Positions 10,628 through 20,301 of a DNA stretch of 64,000 bases are shown in pieces. The stretch covers positions 1,674,001 to 1,738,000 of the forward strand of contig NZ_JACMYH010000001.1 of the NCBI RefSeq assembly GCF_014235765.1, given 5' to 3'. The translations under genes and the position numbers were made by a program. The DNA is from Pseudomonas baltica. GTDB lineage: Bacteria > Pseudomonadota > Gammaproteobacteria > Pseudomonadales > Pseudomonadaceae. Within the stretch, counting starts at the first letter, position 1, and the number at the start of each line of letters is the position of its first letter. Under the pieces are notes generated by a model that was given only the letters and a program-made list of their open reading frames with translations, did not search any database and was not told where the DNA came from.

Positions 10628-11899
10628 ATGCGCGTGATGAAGTGGAGCATGATCGCACTGGCTGTAACAGCCGGCACCTCGCAGTTGGCTTTGGCCTCCG
10701 CCCAGGACGAGTCCAAGGGTTTCGTGGAAGACAGCACCCTGAACCTCAAGCTGCGTGCCTTGTACATGAACCGTGACTACAAGCACGGCGCAGGCAACCC
10801 TACCGCAGGCAGCGACAAGGGCTATCGTGAAGACACTGGCCTTGGCGCCCAGATGTTCTACGAATCGGGCTTCACCCAAGGCACCATCGGTGCCGGTGTC
10901 GATGCAATGGGCTTCGGTTCGGTGCGCCTGGACGGCGGTACCGGTCGCCGCAGCAACGGCCTGTTCGCAGCCGACGACGAAGGCAACCTGGAACACAGCC
11001 AGACCAAGGGCGGAGCGGCCGTCAAGTTCCGCTTCTCCAACACCGTACTCAAATACGGCCAGCAGATCGTTGCCAGCCCGGTCTTCGCGACCGATGACGG
11101 CCGTCTGTTGCCTGAAGTCGCTACCGGCACGTCGATCACCAGCAACGAAATCGACAACCTGACCCTGAACATCGGTCGCTTCACCTCGATGAGCGCGCAG
11201 ACCGGCATGGGTCACGACTCCCTGGGCCTGAAGTCCGCCGACATCGCCGGCGCCACCTACGCCTTCACCAAGAACTTCACCGGTACGGTCGCTGCGTCCG
11301 ACGTGGAAGATTACTGGAAGCGTCAGTACGTCAACCTGAACTACACCCTGCCGATCGACGACCTGCAGTCGCTGAACTTCGACTTCAACGCCTATCGCAC
11401 CAAGAGCCAGGGCGAAGATCTGGGCGGCGACGTCGACAACAAGATCTGGAGCACCGCGGTTGCCTATAGCCTGGGCGCGCACAAGTTCACCCTGGGCTAC
11501 CAGCGCAGTTCCGGCGACACCGGCTACGCCTACGGCGTGGACGGCGGCGGCACCGTGTTCCTGAACAACTCCGTTCAGTACTCCGACTTCGTCGGCGCCG
11601 AAGAGAAATCGTGGCAGGTTCGCTACGACATCAACATGGCAACCTACGGCGTACCCGGCCTGAGCTTCATGACTCGCTACATCACTGGCGACAACATCGA
11701 AGCCAGCAACGGCGAAGAAGGCAAAGAGCACGAGTGGGACTTCGAAACCAAGTACGTGGTTCAGCAAGGCCCGATCAAGGACATGTCCTTCCGCCTGCGT
11801 AGCGCCATCTACCGCGCCAACAACGCCTACGATGCCGACTACGGTCCGTCGAACAACGACCTGCGTTTCATCGTCGAGTACCCTCTGAGCATCATGTAA
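10628..11899 (+). CDS. OprD-family outer-membrane porin
   Basis: 423-aa outer-membrane beta-barrel of the OprD family (substrate-specific channels for basic amino acids, carboxylates and similar small nutrients). An N-terminal signal peptide (MRVMKWSMIALAVTAGTSQL) with likely cleavage after ALASA precedes the barrel. Typical OprD features are GFVEDSTLNLKLRALYMNRD at the start of the mature protein, an early GYREDTGLGAQMFYESGFTQ and the final strand LRFIVEYPLSIM. The position between HIT/slyX and proS matches that of oprD itself in P. aeruginosa, but substrate cannot be assigned from sequence alone. Ribosome site GGAG is eight bases before the ATG; a strong terminator follows. Confidence 0.93.
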   Translation: MRVMKWSMIALAVTAGTSQLALASAQDESKGFVEDSTLNLKLRALYMNRDYKHGAGNPTAGSDKGYREDTGLGAQMFYESGFTQGTIGAGVDAMGFGSVRLDGGTGRRSNGLFAADDEGNLEHSQTKGGAAVKFRFSNTVLKYGQQIVASPVFATDDGRLLPEVATGTSITSNEIDNLTLNIGRFTSMSAQTGMGHDSLGLKSADIAGATYAFTKNFTGTVAASDVEDYWKRQYVNLNYTLPIDDLQSLNFDFNAYRTKSQGEDLGGDVDNKIWSTAVAYSLGAHKFTLGYQRSSGDTGYAYGVDGGGTVFLNNSVQYSDFVGAEEKSWQVRYDINMATYGVPGLSFMTRYITGDNIEASNGEEGKEHEWDFETKYVVQQGPIKDMSFRLRSAIYRANNAYDADYGPSNNDLRFIVEYPLSIM

Positions 11900-11924
11900 C
11901 CGCCCAGCAGGTCGCTTCACCTCG

Positions 11925-11949
11925 AAAAGCCCGGCTCTGCCGGGCTTTT
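11925..11949 (+). terminator. Intrinsic terminator after porin
   Basis: Stem AAAAGCCCGGC / GCCGGGCTTTT (11 bp) with a three-base TCT loop, 25 bases after the porin stop; the T4 at the end of the second arm forms the T-tract. Confidence 0.8.
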
Positions 11950-12061
11950 CTGCGTCTGGACGGCAACGCCCGGCAAAGCCCGGCCCTACGCCTGTACGTC
12001 GCCCAATCACCCCCGTACAATGCCAGACCTCGATAAAATTTCGCGAAGACAACGGTCAACC

Positions 12062-13777
12062 ATGCGCACCAGTCAATATCTGCTCGCCACACAGAAAGAA
12101 ACCCCTTCCGATGCGGTCGTGATCAGCCATCAGCTGATGCTGCGTGCCGGCATGATCCGCAAGCTCGCTTCGGGCCTGTACACATGGTTGCCGATGGGTC
12201 TTCGGGTGATGCGCAAGGTTGAGCGGATCGTGCGCGAGGAAATGGACGCCGCCGGCGCTCTCGAAGTGCTCATGCCCGGCATCCAGCCGGCCGAACTGTG
12301 GCAGGAGTCGGGACGCTGGGAGCAGTACGGTCCCGAGTTGCTGCGCCTCAAGGACCGCCACGACCGTGACTTCTGCGCCGGCCCCACCCACGAAGAAGTC
12401 ATCACCGACCTGATGCGCAACGAGCTCAACAGCTACAAGCAGTTGCCCATCAATCTCTACCAGATCCAGACCAAGTTCCGTGACGAGATCCGTCCGCGCT
12501 TCGGCCTGATGCGCGGTCGCGAGTTCATCATGAAGGATGCGTACTCCTTCCACGCCGACCAGCCCTCGCTGCAGGCCACCTATGACCGCATGCACCTGGC
12601 CTACAGCAACATCTTCACCCGCCTGGGCCTGAAATTTCGCGCAGTGGAAGCCGACAACGGCTCCATCGGCGGCGCCGGCTCCCACGAATTCCATGTGCTG
12701 GCAGAGTCCGGCGAAGACGACATCGTCTTCAGCGATACGTCCGACTACGCAGCCAACATCGAGAAGGCCGAGGCGATCCCCCGTGAAACCGAGCGTGGCG
12801 CCGCACTCGAGGAACTGCGCCTGGTCGACACGCCCAACGCCAAGACCATCGCCCAACTGGTGGAAAACTTCGGCCTGCCGATCGAGAAGACCGTGAAGAC
12901 GCTGGTGGTCCACGCCGCCGAAGAAGGCAAATTGATTGCCTTGATCATCCGTGGCGATCACGAGCTGAACGAGATCAAGGCCGCCAACCAACCGCTGGTT
13001 GCCAATCCGCTGGTCATGGCCAGCGAAGCGGAACTGCGTGATGCCATCGGCGCGGGCGCAGGCTCCCTGGGCCCAATGAACCTGCCCCTGACCTGCATCA
13101 TCGATCGCTCGGTAGCTTTCATGAGCGACTTCGCCGTGGGCGCCAACATCGACGACAAGCATTACTTCGGCGTCAACTGGGAGCGCGATCTGCCCCTCCC
13201 GGAGATTGCCGATCTGCGCAACGTGGTCGACGGCGACACCAGCCCGGATGGCCAGGGCACCCTGACCATCAAGCGCGGTATCGAGGTGGGTCACATCTTC
13301 CAGCTGGGCACCAAGTACAGCGAAGCCATGAAGTGCCAGGTGCTGGGTGAGAACGGCAAGCCGGTGACCTTGGCCATGGGCTGCTACGGCATCGGTGTGT
13401 CGCGCGTGGTGGCCGCTGCCATCGAGCAGAACAACGATGCTGGCGGCATCATCTGGAGCGATACCCTGGCGCCTTTCCAGGTCGCCCTGGTGCCGTTGCG
13501 CTACGAAACCGAGCAAGTGCGCGAAGCCACCGACCGGCTGTACGCGGAATTGACCGAGGCGGGCTTCGAAGTGCTGCTGGACGACCGCGACAAGAAAACC
13601 AGCCCCGGGATCAAGTTCGCCGACATGGAGCTGATCGGCATTCCCCATCGGATCGTCATCAGCGACCGTGGCCTGGCCGAAGGCAACCTGGAATACAAGA
13701 GCCGTACCGAGGAAGCCGCACAGGCCTTGCCTGTCGACGACGTCCTGTCTTTCATCCAGGCTCGCGTGCGCCGCTGA
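12062..13777 (+). CDS. proS: Prolyl-tRNA synthetase
   Basis: Class II synthetase charging tRNA-Pro, 571 aa, bacterial type. Visible features: N-terminal [20 protein letters not shown], motif 1 region [17 protein letters not shown], motif 2 [20 protein letters not shown], a central INS editing domain (about 225-405) that clears Ala-tRNA-Pro, motif 3 [17 protein letters not shown], and a C-terminal anticodon-binding domain with [20 protein letters not shown]. An in-frame upstream ATG would add 14 atypical residues, so 12062 was chosen. The lipoprotein gene follows after 15 bases and may be co-transcribed. Confidence 0.97.
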   Translation: MRTSQYLLATQKETPSDAVVISHQLMLRAGMIRKLASGLYTWLPMGLRVMRKVERIVREEMDAAGALEVLMPGIQPAELWQESGRWEQYGPELLRLKDRHDRDFCAGPTHEEVITDLMRNELNSYKQLPINLYQIQTKFRDEIRPRFGLMRGREFIMKDAYSFHADQPSLQATYDRMHLAYSNIFTRLGLKFRAVEADNGSIGGAGSHEFHVLAESGEDDIVFSDTSDYAANIEKAEAIPRETERGAALEELRLVDTPNAKTIAQLVENFGLPIEKTVKTLVVHAAEEGKLIALIIRGDHELNEIKAANQPLVANPLVMASEAELRDAIGAGAGSLGPMNLPLTCIIDRSVAFMSDFAVGANIDDKHYFGVNWERDLPLPEIADLRNVVDGDTSPDGQGTLTIKRGIEVGHIFQLGTKYSEAMKCQVLGENGKPVTLAMGCYGIGVSRVVAAAIEQNNDAGGIIWSDTLAPFQVALVPLRYETEQVREATDRLYAELTEAGFEVLLDDRDKKTSPGIKFADMELIGIPHRIVISDRGLAEGNLEYKSRTEEAAQALPVDDVLSFIQARVRR

Positions 13778-13792
13778 CAGATTCGAGAAACC

Positions 13793-14743
13793 ATGTTCAA
13801 GCGAACTACCTTGGCCTTCGGTGGTGCTGCCCTGTGCAGCACCCTGCTGGTCAGTGGCTGTGCCAACCAGATGTCGCAGCGCAACGAACACGAAGAGCGC
13901 ATCGAGCGCAAGCTGCTCGAACACAGCGTGCAGATCGACCTGGGCAAGCCCGAGGTGCTGCAGACGCCGCAACGTCGCGTGCGCATTCGCGAACTGAAGG
14001 ATTTCGAGGTCACGGCGTTCGAGACCACACGTCACTACGACCGCTACACACCCTATCAACCCTGGCGTGAAGTCTACGAGATTCCGCTAGGGGTGGTGGC
14101 CGTGGTCGCCGGCGTCGGCGCCAACGTGGTGAACGTGGCGACCTTCGGCAGCCTGCCCGACAGCGTGACCAAGGACTGGGTCAGCTATGGTTTCGCCGGA
14201 CTCAATCCGTTCATGAACGTGCAGTCCAACGGCCGTGCCGAGCAGAACCTTGCCGGTATCGACGAGGTGCAGACCGACAGGCGCGTGGAGCACGACAGCA
14301 CGCCATGGAGCGAGCGGCCTGTACAAGTGGGCACCGGCCGCAAGACCTATGACCTGGAAACCGACGCCAACGGTGTGTTGCGCATCAACCTGCTCGACAA
14401 CCCGTTTGCGGAACAGGATCTGACCCACGTCACACGTCTGCAACTGAGCGTGGTGGACGAGGAAACCCAGACCCGGGCCAGCGCCCTGCTGCCGGTGAGC
14501 CCGGACCTGCGCGGCAAACTGGCCGAAGCGCACACGCTGATTTTCGACGACCTGGAAGGTGACGAGATCGGTCAGTGGGTGTATCGGGTCAAGCGCCTGG
14601 CCGAACTGGGCCTGGAAGACGAAGCCAGCGAACTGGAACAGAGCCTGATCGAGCTGACCCGCAACGACCCCGAATTGCAGCAGGATTTCCTCAAGTCGCT
14701 GCGCAGGGACACCGGCCGACTGGTCGCCGATCCCGGGACCTGA
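13793..14743 (+). CDS. Predicted outer-membrane lipoprotein, function unknown
   Basis: 316-aa protein with a signal peptide and lipobox (LLVSGC, Cys at about residue 23), so probably lipid-anchored. After the anchor comes a charged, probably helical stretch (QRNEHEERIERKLLEHSVQI), a hydrophobic glycine-rich segment (IPLGVVAVVAGVGANVVNVA, about 97-117) that could be membrane-associated, and a C-terminal half with a helical repeat-like tail (LAELGLEDEASELEQSLIEL). No enzyme motif recognised. It follows proS by 15 bases on the same strand and converges on dinB with a nine-base gap. Similar lipoproteins beside proS occur in other pseudomonads. Confidence 0.8.
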   Translation: MFKRTTLAFGGAALCSTLLVSGCANQMSQRNEHEERIERKLLEHSVQIDLGKPEVLQTPQRRVRIRELKDFEVTAFETTRHYDRYTPYQPWREVYEIPLGVVAVVAGVGANVVNVATFGSLPDSVTKDWVSYGFAGLNPFMNVQSNGRAEQNLAGIDEVQTDRRVEHDSTPWSERPVQVGTGRKTYDLETDANGVLRINLLDNPFAEQDLTHVTRLQLSVVDEETQTRASALLPVSPDLRGKLAEAHTLIFDDLEGDEIGQWVYRVKRLAELGLEDEASELEQSLIELTRNDPELQQDFLKSLRRDTGRLVADPGT

Positions 14744-14752
14744 GCCAGCCGG

Positions 14753-15817
14753 TCAGCCGTCGCTGAACAGTTCCAGCTGCTCGTGGGCCCCACGCAGGTC
14801 CAGCAGGCGCGCGCCGATGCCCAACAGGCGCACCGGCTTGCCGCCACGGGCGAAGGCCTGACCCAGTAGCTGCCGGTAGCTTTCCAGGTCCCTGCCCGCC
14901 CCTGCCTGTTCCAGGGTGGTCTGGGTAAAGTCGTGAAACTTCACTTTGACGAAAGGCTTGCCCGGACGATAGCTGCTGTCGATCCGGTCGATGCGCTCGG
15001 CCAGGGTCTGCATCAGCTCTGGAAGCTTGTCCAGGCAACTGGCCAGATCCGGCAGGTCCGTCTCGTAGGTGTTTTCCACGCTGATGGACTGGCGCCGACT
15101 GTCGTTCTGCACCACACGCTCGTCGATGCCCCGTGCCAGGCTGTAGAGACGCTCGCCAAAGCTGCCGAATTCGCGCACCAGCGCCAGCTTGGTCCATTCA
15201 CGCAGTTCCAGGCAGCTGTCGATCCCCAGGCGGGCCAGCTTGTCGGCGGTGACCTTGCCTACGCCATGCAGCTTGGTGACCGGCAAGGCGGCGACGAAGT
15301 CTTCGATCTGTGCCGGGGTGATGACGAACAGGCCATCCGGCTTGCGCCAGTCGCTGGCAATCTTGGCCAGAAATTTGTTCGGCGCCACCCCCGCCGAAAC
15401 CGTGATGTGCAGGCGCTTGGATACCTTGCGCCGGATGTCCTGGGCAATTCGCGTGGCGCTGCCGGAAAAATGCGGGCAGTCGGAAACGTCGAGGTAGGCC
15501 TCGTCCAACGACAGCGGCTCGATCAGGTCGGTGTATTCGCGAAAAATCCCCTGAATCTCCCGCGACGCTTCTTTATAGGCATCCATGCGCGGTTTGACGA
15601 TGGTCAGGTCAGGGCACAGCTTGAGCGCGTGCCGCGAGCTCATGGCTGAACGCACACCATAGGCGCGGGCTTCATAGTTGCAGGTGGCGATCACCCCGCG
15701 ACGCTCCGCCGAGCCGCCGACGGCCAGTGGCTTGCCGGCCAGCCGGGGGTCGTCACGCATTTCGATGGCGGCATAGAAGCAGTCACAGTCGACATGGATG
15801 ATCTTGCGCTGCGTCAT
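14753..15817 (-). CDS. dinB: DNA polymerase IV (Y-family, DinB)
   Basis: Error-prone translesion polymerase, 354 aa, full length. The N-terminus MTQRKIIHVDCDCFYAAIEM carries the first catalytic Asp; YEARAYGVRSAMSSRHA follows; and SLDEAYLDVSD carries the catalytic Asp-Glu pair. Helix-hairpin-helix LHGVGKVTADKLARLG and a little-finger domain occupy the C-terminal half. The ATG at 15817 is the family start; 42 extra codons upstream were rejected. dinB is usually SOS-induced, but I found no convincing CTG-N10-CAG LexA box; only a small dyad (TACCA-AGC-TGGTA, 15831-15843) lies just upstream. Confidence 0.95.
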   Translation of the reverse strand: MTQRKIIHVDCDCFYAAIEMRDDPRLAGKPLAVGGSAERRGVIATCNYEARAYGVRSAMSSRHALKLCPDLTIVKPRMDAYKEASREIQGIFREYTDLIEPLSLDEAYLDVSDCPHFSGSATRIAQDIRRKVSKRLHITVSAGVAPNKFLAKIASDWRKPDGLFVITPAQIEDFVAALPVTKLHGVGKVTADKLARLGIDSCLELREWTKLALVREFGSFGERLYSLARGIDERVVQNDSRRQSISVENTYETDLPDLASCLDKLPELMQTLAERIDRIDSSYRPGKPFVKVKFHDFTQTTLEQAGAGRDLESYRQLLGQAFARGGKPVRLLGIGARLLDLRGAHEQLELFSDG

Positions 15818-16031
15818 GGTCTGGGCGGGGTACCAAGCTGGTAAAAGATCGTACAAAAACAACGGTATTATCTCACTCGCAGCGATAAGCGCCATGGCCA
15901 AAGCCCGGCGCGCATTCTTTTGCCCATCGACAAATCCCCCCAATACCGCTGGAAGCCCCGCCCCGCCTGACTCGTAGCACTATCGGCAAAGCTAAGCGAT
16001 TGATGGAAAAGAGTTTTCTTGAAATCAGGGT

Positions 16032-16059
16032 TTGACAAGCAGGCGCTGCGCTGTAGAAT
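16032..16059 (+). promoter_or_regulatory. Sigma-70 promoter of the initiator tRNA
   Basis: A consensus -35 TTGACA (16032-16037) and near-consensus -10 TAGAAT (16054-16059) are separated by 16 bases, ending 12 bases before the tRNA. The GC-rich stretch after the -10 fits a stringently controlled stable RNA promoter (inference). Confidence 0.8.
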
Positions 16060-16071
16060 AGCCCACACAGA

Positions 16072-16148
<77 letters not shown>

Positions 16149-16158
16149 AACAACGAAG

Positions 16159-16186
16159 AAGGCCACTTGAAAAAGTGGCCTTTTTT
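16159..16186. terminator. Intrinsic terminator after tRNA-fMet
   Basis: A 10-bp stem AAGGCCACTT / AAGTGGCCTT closes a GAAA tetraloop (16169-16172) and continues into T-rich sequence on the plus strand. Confidence 0.85.
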
Positions 16187-16213
16187 GTTGCCTGCAATTT
16201 GTTCGCCGACCTG

Positions 16214-16807
16214 TTACCCCACGAGGTCGCCTGGCCGATCCACATCGCGATAGATCCCTGGGTCGTCGCACGCCACCCGCTGCGTGTGTGCCTCGGCGAA
16301 CAATCGTCGAGCCCCCTGATCACCCTGCAGCGACAGCAACTGCTCACGAAAGGTGCGGCCAAAGCCTACCGGGTGCCCGTGACCCTGAGCGCCATGGGCA
16401 ACGCAGATACGCTCCGGCGCCATGCACTGGCTTACCCTGGCGAACGTTGCGGGAGTCACGAACGGCATGTCGCCCAGGCACACCAGCCAGCCATCGGCAT
16501 CCAGACTGGCTTCGACACCCGTGCGCAGGCTGTCGCCCATGCCTGCGGAGTCGAGCAATACCACCTCGCAGCCGTAGGTTTCGGCCAGCTGTATCAGCTG
16601 CGTCTTGTGCGCACGGGTGACCAGCACACGCCGCTCGAGCGTATCACCGAGGTTGCGCATCACCTGTTCGATGACGCTGCGCTCGATGCCGTCCAGCCCG
16701 CTGCACCGTGCAAGCAGTTTGTCGCTGCCCTGCCCTGCGGCGTCCTGGAAACGGCGCCCTTGCCCTGCAGCGAGAATCAAGGCACAGGGGGCGGTGATGG
16801 CTGACAT
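16214..16807 (-). CDS. MobA/MocA-like nucleotidyltransferase
   Basis: 197-aa member of the NTP-transferase family that includes MobA and MocA, which attach GMP or CMP to molybdopterin. The N-terminal nucleotide-binding loop ALILAAGQGRRF (about 9-20) is present, although the usual xxKLL element lies in GSDKLLARCSG. DMPFV (in LVCLGDMPFVTPATF) is the metal-binding Asp region and HGHPVGFGR is the conserved MocA-type motif. The overall pattern fits a molybdenum-cofactor cytidylyl/guanylyltransferase. It lies 40 bases downstream of murB on the same strand; no molybdenum gene is nearby. Confidence 0.8.
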   Translation of the reverse strand: MSAITAPCALILAAGQGRRFQDAAGQGSDKLLARCSGLDGIERSVIEQVMRNLGDTLERRVLVTRAHKTQLIQLAETYGCEVVLLDSAGMGDSLRTGVEASLDADGWLVCLGDMPFVTPATFARVSQCMAPERICVAHGAQGHGHPVGFGRTFREQLLSLQGDQGARRLFAEAHTQRVACDDPGIYRDVDRPGDLVG

Positions 16808-16847
16808 GGGGGTAAGCTCCGATAGTCACGATGCGCCGTACGGACGC

Positions 16848-17906
16848 TCAATACAGATTGGGTTCCATCTCCAGCACCACACCGAAGCGTGACTGGATAT
16901 CGTCCTGGATCCGCTGGGCCAGGGCATGCAGCTGCTTGCCCGATGCATTGCCGTGATTGACCAGCACCAATGACTGCAAGCGGTGCACGCCGGCGTCGCC
17001 CTCGCGATGGCCCTTCCAGCCGGCGCGCTCGATCAGCCAACCCGCCGCCAGTTTGTACAGGCCATCGGCCTGGGGATAGGCAACCACATCGGGATGCTCG
17101 CTGCGAATGGCGTCCAGCACCGAGGCGGTCACGACCGGGTTCTTGAAGAAGCTGCCGGCATTGCCCAGCTCGGCAGGGTCGGGAAGCTTTTCTCGACGGA
17201 TGCTGCAGATGGCGGCGCTGACGTCGGTGGGCGTCGGGTGCTGGATACCCTGTTCGGCCAGCCGCTGACGCACTGGGCCGTAGTCCAGATGCACCGGCGC
17301 GGAACGTGAAAGCGTGAAGCGCACGCGCAGGATCACCCAGCGGCCGGGCTGGCGCTTGAACAGGCTGTCGCGATAGCCGAATGCGCATTCGGCGGCGCTG
17401 AAGTCGCGTATCTGCAACGTATCCCGGTCAAGCGCAGTGAGGCCGGCGAACACGTCTTTGATCTCGACGCCGTAGGCACCGATGTTCTGCATCGGCGCCG
17501 CACCCACGGTTCCAGGAATCAGGCTGAGGTTTTCCAGGCCCGCCAGACCCCGTTCCAGCGTCTGCAATACGAAGGGATGCCACGGCTCGCCGGCTTCGGC
17601 TTCCAGCAGCACCTGATCACCGGCCTCTGCGAGCACGCGCACGCCGCGGCTGGCCATGCGCACCACCAGTACGTCGGAGAGGTCGGCGGTCAGCAACAGG
17701 TTGCTGCCACCACCGATCACCAGCGCACGCAGACCGTTCGTGGTGGCCCAGGCCAAGGCCTGGATCAGCTCGATATCGTCATGCACCGCGACCAGAAACG
17801 CCGCCTTCACCTCGATACCAAAGGTGTTGTACGGCTTGAGCGACTGATTGGCGCGAATGTCCAGGTTCACCAGCTCACCTGCCGGAACGTTGCCATGGGC
17901 TGCCAT
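16848..17906 (-). CDS. murB: UDP-N-acetylenolpyruvoylglucosamine reductase (MurB)
   Basis: FAD- and NADPH-dependent reductase making UDP-MurNAc for peptidoglycan. Features: LKPYNTFGIEV, FAD-binding VIGGGSNLLLT, IPGTVGAAPMQNIGAYGVEI, YRDSLFK, the catalytic Ser in GNAGSFFKNP, and the C-terminal Glu of VLEMEPNLY. The ATG at 17906 overlaps the kdsB stop (TGATG) and gives 352 aa. A GTG 12 codons downstream (17870), with an AGG seven bases before it, would give 340 aa, nearer the usual Pseudomonas length, and may be the true start. In other pseudomonads a small protein-tyrosine phosphatase gene lies between kdsB and murB; here it is absent. Confidence 0.95.
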   Translation of the reverse strand: MAAHGNVPAGELVNLDIRANQSLKPYNTFGIEVKAAFLVAVHDDIELIQALAWATTNGLRALVIGGGSNLLLTADLSDVLVVRMASRGVRVLAEAGDQVLLEAEAGEPWHPFVLQTLERGLAGLENLSLIPGTVGAAPMQNIGAYGVEIKDVFAGLTALDRDTLQIRDFSAAECAFGYRDSLFKRQPGRWVILRVRFTLSRSAPVHLDYGPVRQRLAEQGIQHPTPTDVSAAICSIRREKLPDPAELGNAGSFFKNPVVTASVLDAIRSEHPDVVAYPQADGLYKLAAGWLIERAGWKGHREGDAGVHRLQSLVLVNHGNASGKQLHALAQRIQDDIQSRFGVVLEMEPNLY

Positions 17907-18670
17907 CAAGCCTCCAGCAGGCGCCGTACGCGCTCCAGGTCTTGCTCGGTGTCGACACCGGCGGGCGGCGCCTGCACGGCATCGGCCACATGGATGCGTA
18001 CCCCGTGCCAGAGCGCACGCAGCTGCTCGAGGCGCTCGGTGTTTTCCAGCCAGCACGGGCCCCACTGCACGAAGTCCTGCAGAAAGCCGGCACGGTAGGC
18101 ATAGATACCAATGTGACGACGGTAGGGCACCTGAGCCGGGAGGGCATCGCGATCGTTGGCGAACTCGTCGCGCGCCCACGGCAGCGGTGCTCGGCTGAAG
18201 GTCAGCGCCAGGCCGTTCAGGTCGGTGACCACCTTGACCACATTGGGGTTGAACAACGCTTCCACGTCCGTGATCGGCTCGGCCAGGGTTGCCATGGCGG
18301 CCTCGTGGCTGGCAGCGAGATTGGCCGCCACCTGGTCGATGACCACGGGCGGAATCAACGGCTCGTCGCCTTGCACGTTGACCACGATGGACTCGGCATC
18401 CAGCCCCAATGCCTGGCATACCTCGGCCAAACGGTCGGTGCCCGATTCGTGGTCGGGGCGAGTCATCACCACTTCGGCGCCGAAGGCACGGCAGGCGGAC
18501 TCGATGCGGCCATCGTCGGTGGCGACCACTACCCGTGCAGCCGAACTCTTGCAGGCCTGTTCCCAGACATGCTGGATCATCGGCTTGCCGGCGATCATCT
18601 GCAGTGGCTTGCCCGGCAGGCGGGTCGACTGGTACCGCGCGGGTATCACTACGGTGAAAGCCGTGCTCAT
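17906..18670 (-). CDS. kdsB: 3-deoxy-manno-octulosonate cytidylyltransferase
   Basis: Activates KDO as CMP-KDO for lipopolysaccharide inner core synthesis. The 254-aa product begins [20 protein letters not shown], with the nucleotide-binding [15 protein letters not shown], then [24 protein letters not shown] and NVQGDEPLI, all diagnostic of KdsB. Its ATG overlaps the stop of the Trm112-like gene by four bases (ATGA) and its stop overlaps the murB start, so the genes form one coupled operon. Confidence 0.97.
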   Translation of the reverse strand: MSTAFTVVIPARYQSTRLPGKPLQMIAGKPMIQHVWEQACKSSAARVVVATDDGRIESACRAFGAEVVMTRPDHESGTDRLAEVCQALGLDAESIVVNVQGDEPLIPPVVIDQVAANLAASHEAAMATLAEPITDVEALFNPNVVKVVTDLNGLALTFSRAPLPWARDEFANDRDALPAQVPYRRHIGIYAYRAGFLQDFVQWGPCWLENTERLEQLRALWHGVRIHVADAVQAPPAGVDTEQDLERVRRLLEA

Positions 18671-18852
18671 TTATCCAGGCGCTCGTCGTCGGTCAGGGTC
18701 CGCGCTTCGGTTTCCAGCATCACCGGAATGCCGTCGCGGATGGGATAGGCCAGGCCAGCGCCCTTGCTGATCAGCTCGCGCTTGTCGGCGCTGAGCTTGA
18801 GCGGACCCTTGGTGATCGGGCAGGCGAGGATATCGAGCAGTTTGGTGTCCAT
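18667..18852 (-). CDS. Trm112/YcaR-like zinc-ribbon-family protein
   Basis: 61-aa Trm112-family protein, encoded between lpxK and kdsB as in most gammaproteobacteria. It begins [20 protein letters not shown]; the ACPxTKG knuckle is present but the second Cys pair of true zinc ribbons is missing, which is usual for bacterial YcaR. In other organisms Trm112 proteins activate methyltransferases; the bacterial role is uncertain. The start lies 25 bases after the lpxK stop and the stop overlaps the kdsB start. Confidence 0.9.
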   Translation of the reverse strand: MDTKLLDILACPITKGPLKLSADKRELISKGAGLAYPIRDGIPVMLETEARTLTDDERLDK

Positions 18853-18877
18853 GGAAAAATCCTTCAGGGCAAGGGGA

Positions 18878-19873
18878 TCAGGGCAAAAGGCTGGTCAGGC
18901 GCTGGTCGAGCCAACCGATGAAATGGGGCGAAGGCTGGGCGTCGACGGCCAGGTACCACCAATCCGCAGCGGCGAACTCGCGGCACTTCACGGCATCTTT
19001 CTCGGTCATGACCACGGGCAACGGTGGCTCGAAACACAGGGCCTGCGGCGTTAACCGGGCATGATCGGCGAAAGCGTGAGCGACAGGCTGCCAGTGTAGC
19101 GCCTGCAAGGTGTCGAAGAAACGTTGCGGATTGCCGATCCCGGCCACGGCGTGTACTGCCTGCCCTGGCGGGAAGTGACTCAACGGCCGGCGCTCGCCGC
19201 TGCGCACGTGGATCAGCGCCCGGGCTTGCAAGGTCAGGCCGTAGCCTTGCGCCGAATCGCCGGCGGCACCGTTGCACAGCACAGCATCGACCGACTGCAG
19301 GCGCTCGACTGGCTCGCGTAACGGGCCGGCGGGCAGGCAGCGACCGTTGCCCAGCCCGCGCGCCGCGTCGATCAGCACCAGTTCGATGTCGCGCGCCAGG
19401 CGGTAGTGTTGCAAGCCATCGTCGCTGAGCACCAGGTCCACAGGCTCGGCTTCGAGCAGCGCACGTACGGCACGGCCACGGTCGGGGTCGATCACCAGCG
19501 GCACCCCGCTGCGCCGCACGATCAGCAACGGCTCGTCGCCCGCCTGGGCAGCGTCCTGATCGGCGCGGACCCGCCATGGCAGGCTCGGTGGCCTGGCGCC
19601 GTAGCCGCGACTGACCACGCCAACGCGCAGGCCGCGCGCCTGGCAGTGCTCGATCAGCCAGAGGATCATCGGGGTCTTGCCGGTGCCACCCACGGTGATG
19701 TTGCCGACCACCAGCACCGGCACCGGGGCGCGGTAGATTGCGCCCTGCCCGGCCTCGAATCGCCGACGCTTACGCGCCACGACACTGCGATACAGACATT
19801 CCAGCGGACGCAACAGCCACAGCGCGCGATGACCGGCATACCAGGCGGCGGACAATCGGTCGGCGAAGCTCAT
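18878..19873 (-). CDS. lpxK: Tetraacyldisaccharide 4'-kinase (LpxK)
   Basis: Membrane-associated kinase adding the 4'-phosphate to the lipid A precursor. The 331-aa product has an N-terminal hydrophobic/amphipathic helix ([20 protein letters not shown]), a Walker A variant [15 protein letters not shown] (about 57-71), [22 protein letters not shown] and a C-terminal [10 protein letters not shown], all typical. Its ATG overlaps the exbD stop (TGATG), placing it in the exbB-exbD-lpxK operon. Confidence 0.96.
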   Translation of the reverse strand: MSFADRLSAAWYAGHRALWLLRPLECLYRSVVARKRRRFEAGQGAIYRAPVPVLVVGNITVGGTGKTPMILWLIEHCQARGLRVGVVSRGYGARPPSLPWRVRADQDAAQAGDEPLLIVRRSGVPLVIDPDRGRAVRALLEAEPVDLVLSDDGLQHYRLARDIELVLIDAARGLGNGRCLPAGPLREPVERLQSVDAVLCNGAAGDSAQGYGLTLQARALIHVRSGERRPLSHFPPGQAVHAVAGIGNPQRFFDTLQALHWQPVAHAFADHARLTPQALCFEPPLPVVMTEKDAVKCREFAAADWWYLAVDAQPSPHFIGWLDQRLTSLLP

Positions 19874-20301
19874 CAGGGATTCGCCTGCGCCTCGACGGTG
19901 ATCATGCTGATCTGGCTGAAACCCAGCTTGCCGGCCGCGTCCATTGCGCTGATGACCGCTTGATGTGGCGTCTTGCCGTCGGCGCTGATCGACAGTGGCA
20001 GCGAGCTGTCACCGGCCGATGCGGTACGCAGGGCGTCGAGCAGGGTCGGCAGGTCGCTTTTCGGTAGCAACTGGTTGTTCACCGCATAGACGCCTTCGGC
20101 GCTGATGGCGATGTCGATGCGTTTGAGGTTGCTGGCCTGTTCCGGCGCGCCGTTCACCGCTTCCGGCAGCTCGACACGCAGCTGGGTTTCGCGGGTGAAC
20201 GTGGTGGTGATGACGAAAAACAGCAACAGCACGAACACGACGTCTATCAGCGAGATCAGGTTGAGCTCGATGTTTTCCCGACTGCGACGACGAAACTTCA
20301 C
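19873..20301 (-). CDS. exbD: ExbD/TolR-family biopolymer transport protein
   Basis: 142-aa inner-membrane protein that pairs with the upstream ExbB. It begins (GTG) [20 protein letters not shown]; the single membrane helix [19 protein letters not shown] carries the conserved Asp needed for proton use, followed by a periplasmic domain ending [12 protein letters not shown]. The start codon overlaps the exbB stop (GTGA) and the stop overlaps lpxK. This exbBD pair has no tonB beside it; its location in a lipid A operon is conserved in Pseudomonas. Confidence 0.94.
   Translation of the reverse strand: MKFRRRSRENIELNLISLIDVVFVLLLFFVITTTFTRETQLRVELPEAVNGAPEQASNLKRIDIAISAEGVYAVNNQLLPKSDLPTLLDALRTASAGDSSLPLSISADGKTPHQAVISAMDAAGKLGFSQISMITVEAQANP

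Noticed and set aside
10289..12052. A 587-codon minus-strand frame opposite the OprD-family porin
   Set aside because: Mirror of the porin's codon pattern, with no domain; the plus-strand porin has signal peptide and barrel motifs.
13793..14743. Annotation of the lipoprotein beside proS as an enzyme
   Set aside because: Only the lipobox and helical segments are visible; no catalytic motif.
15818..15880. A LexA (SOS) box upstream of dinB
   Set aside because: No CTG-N10-CAG match with the required AT-rich core; only a short dyad is present.
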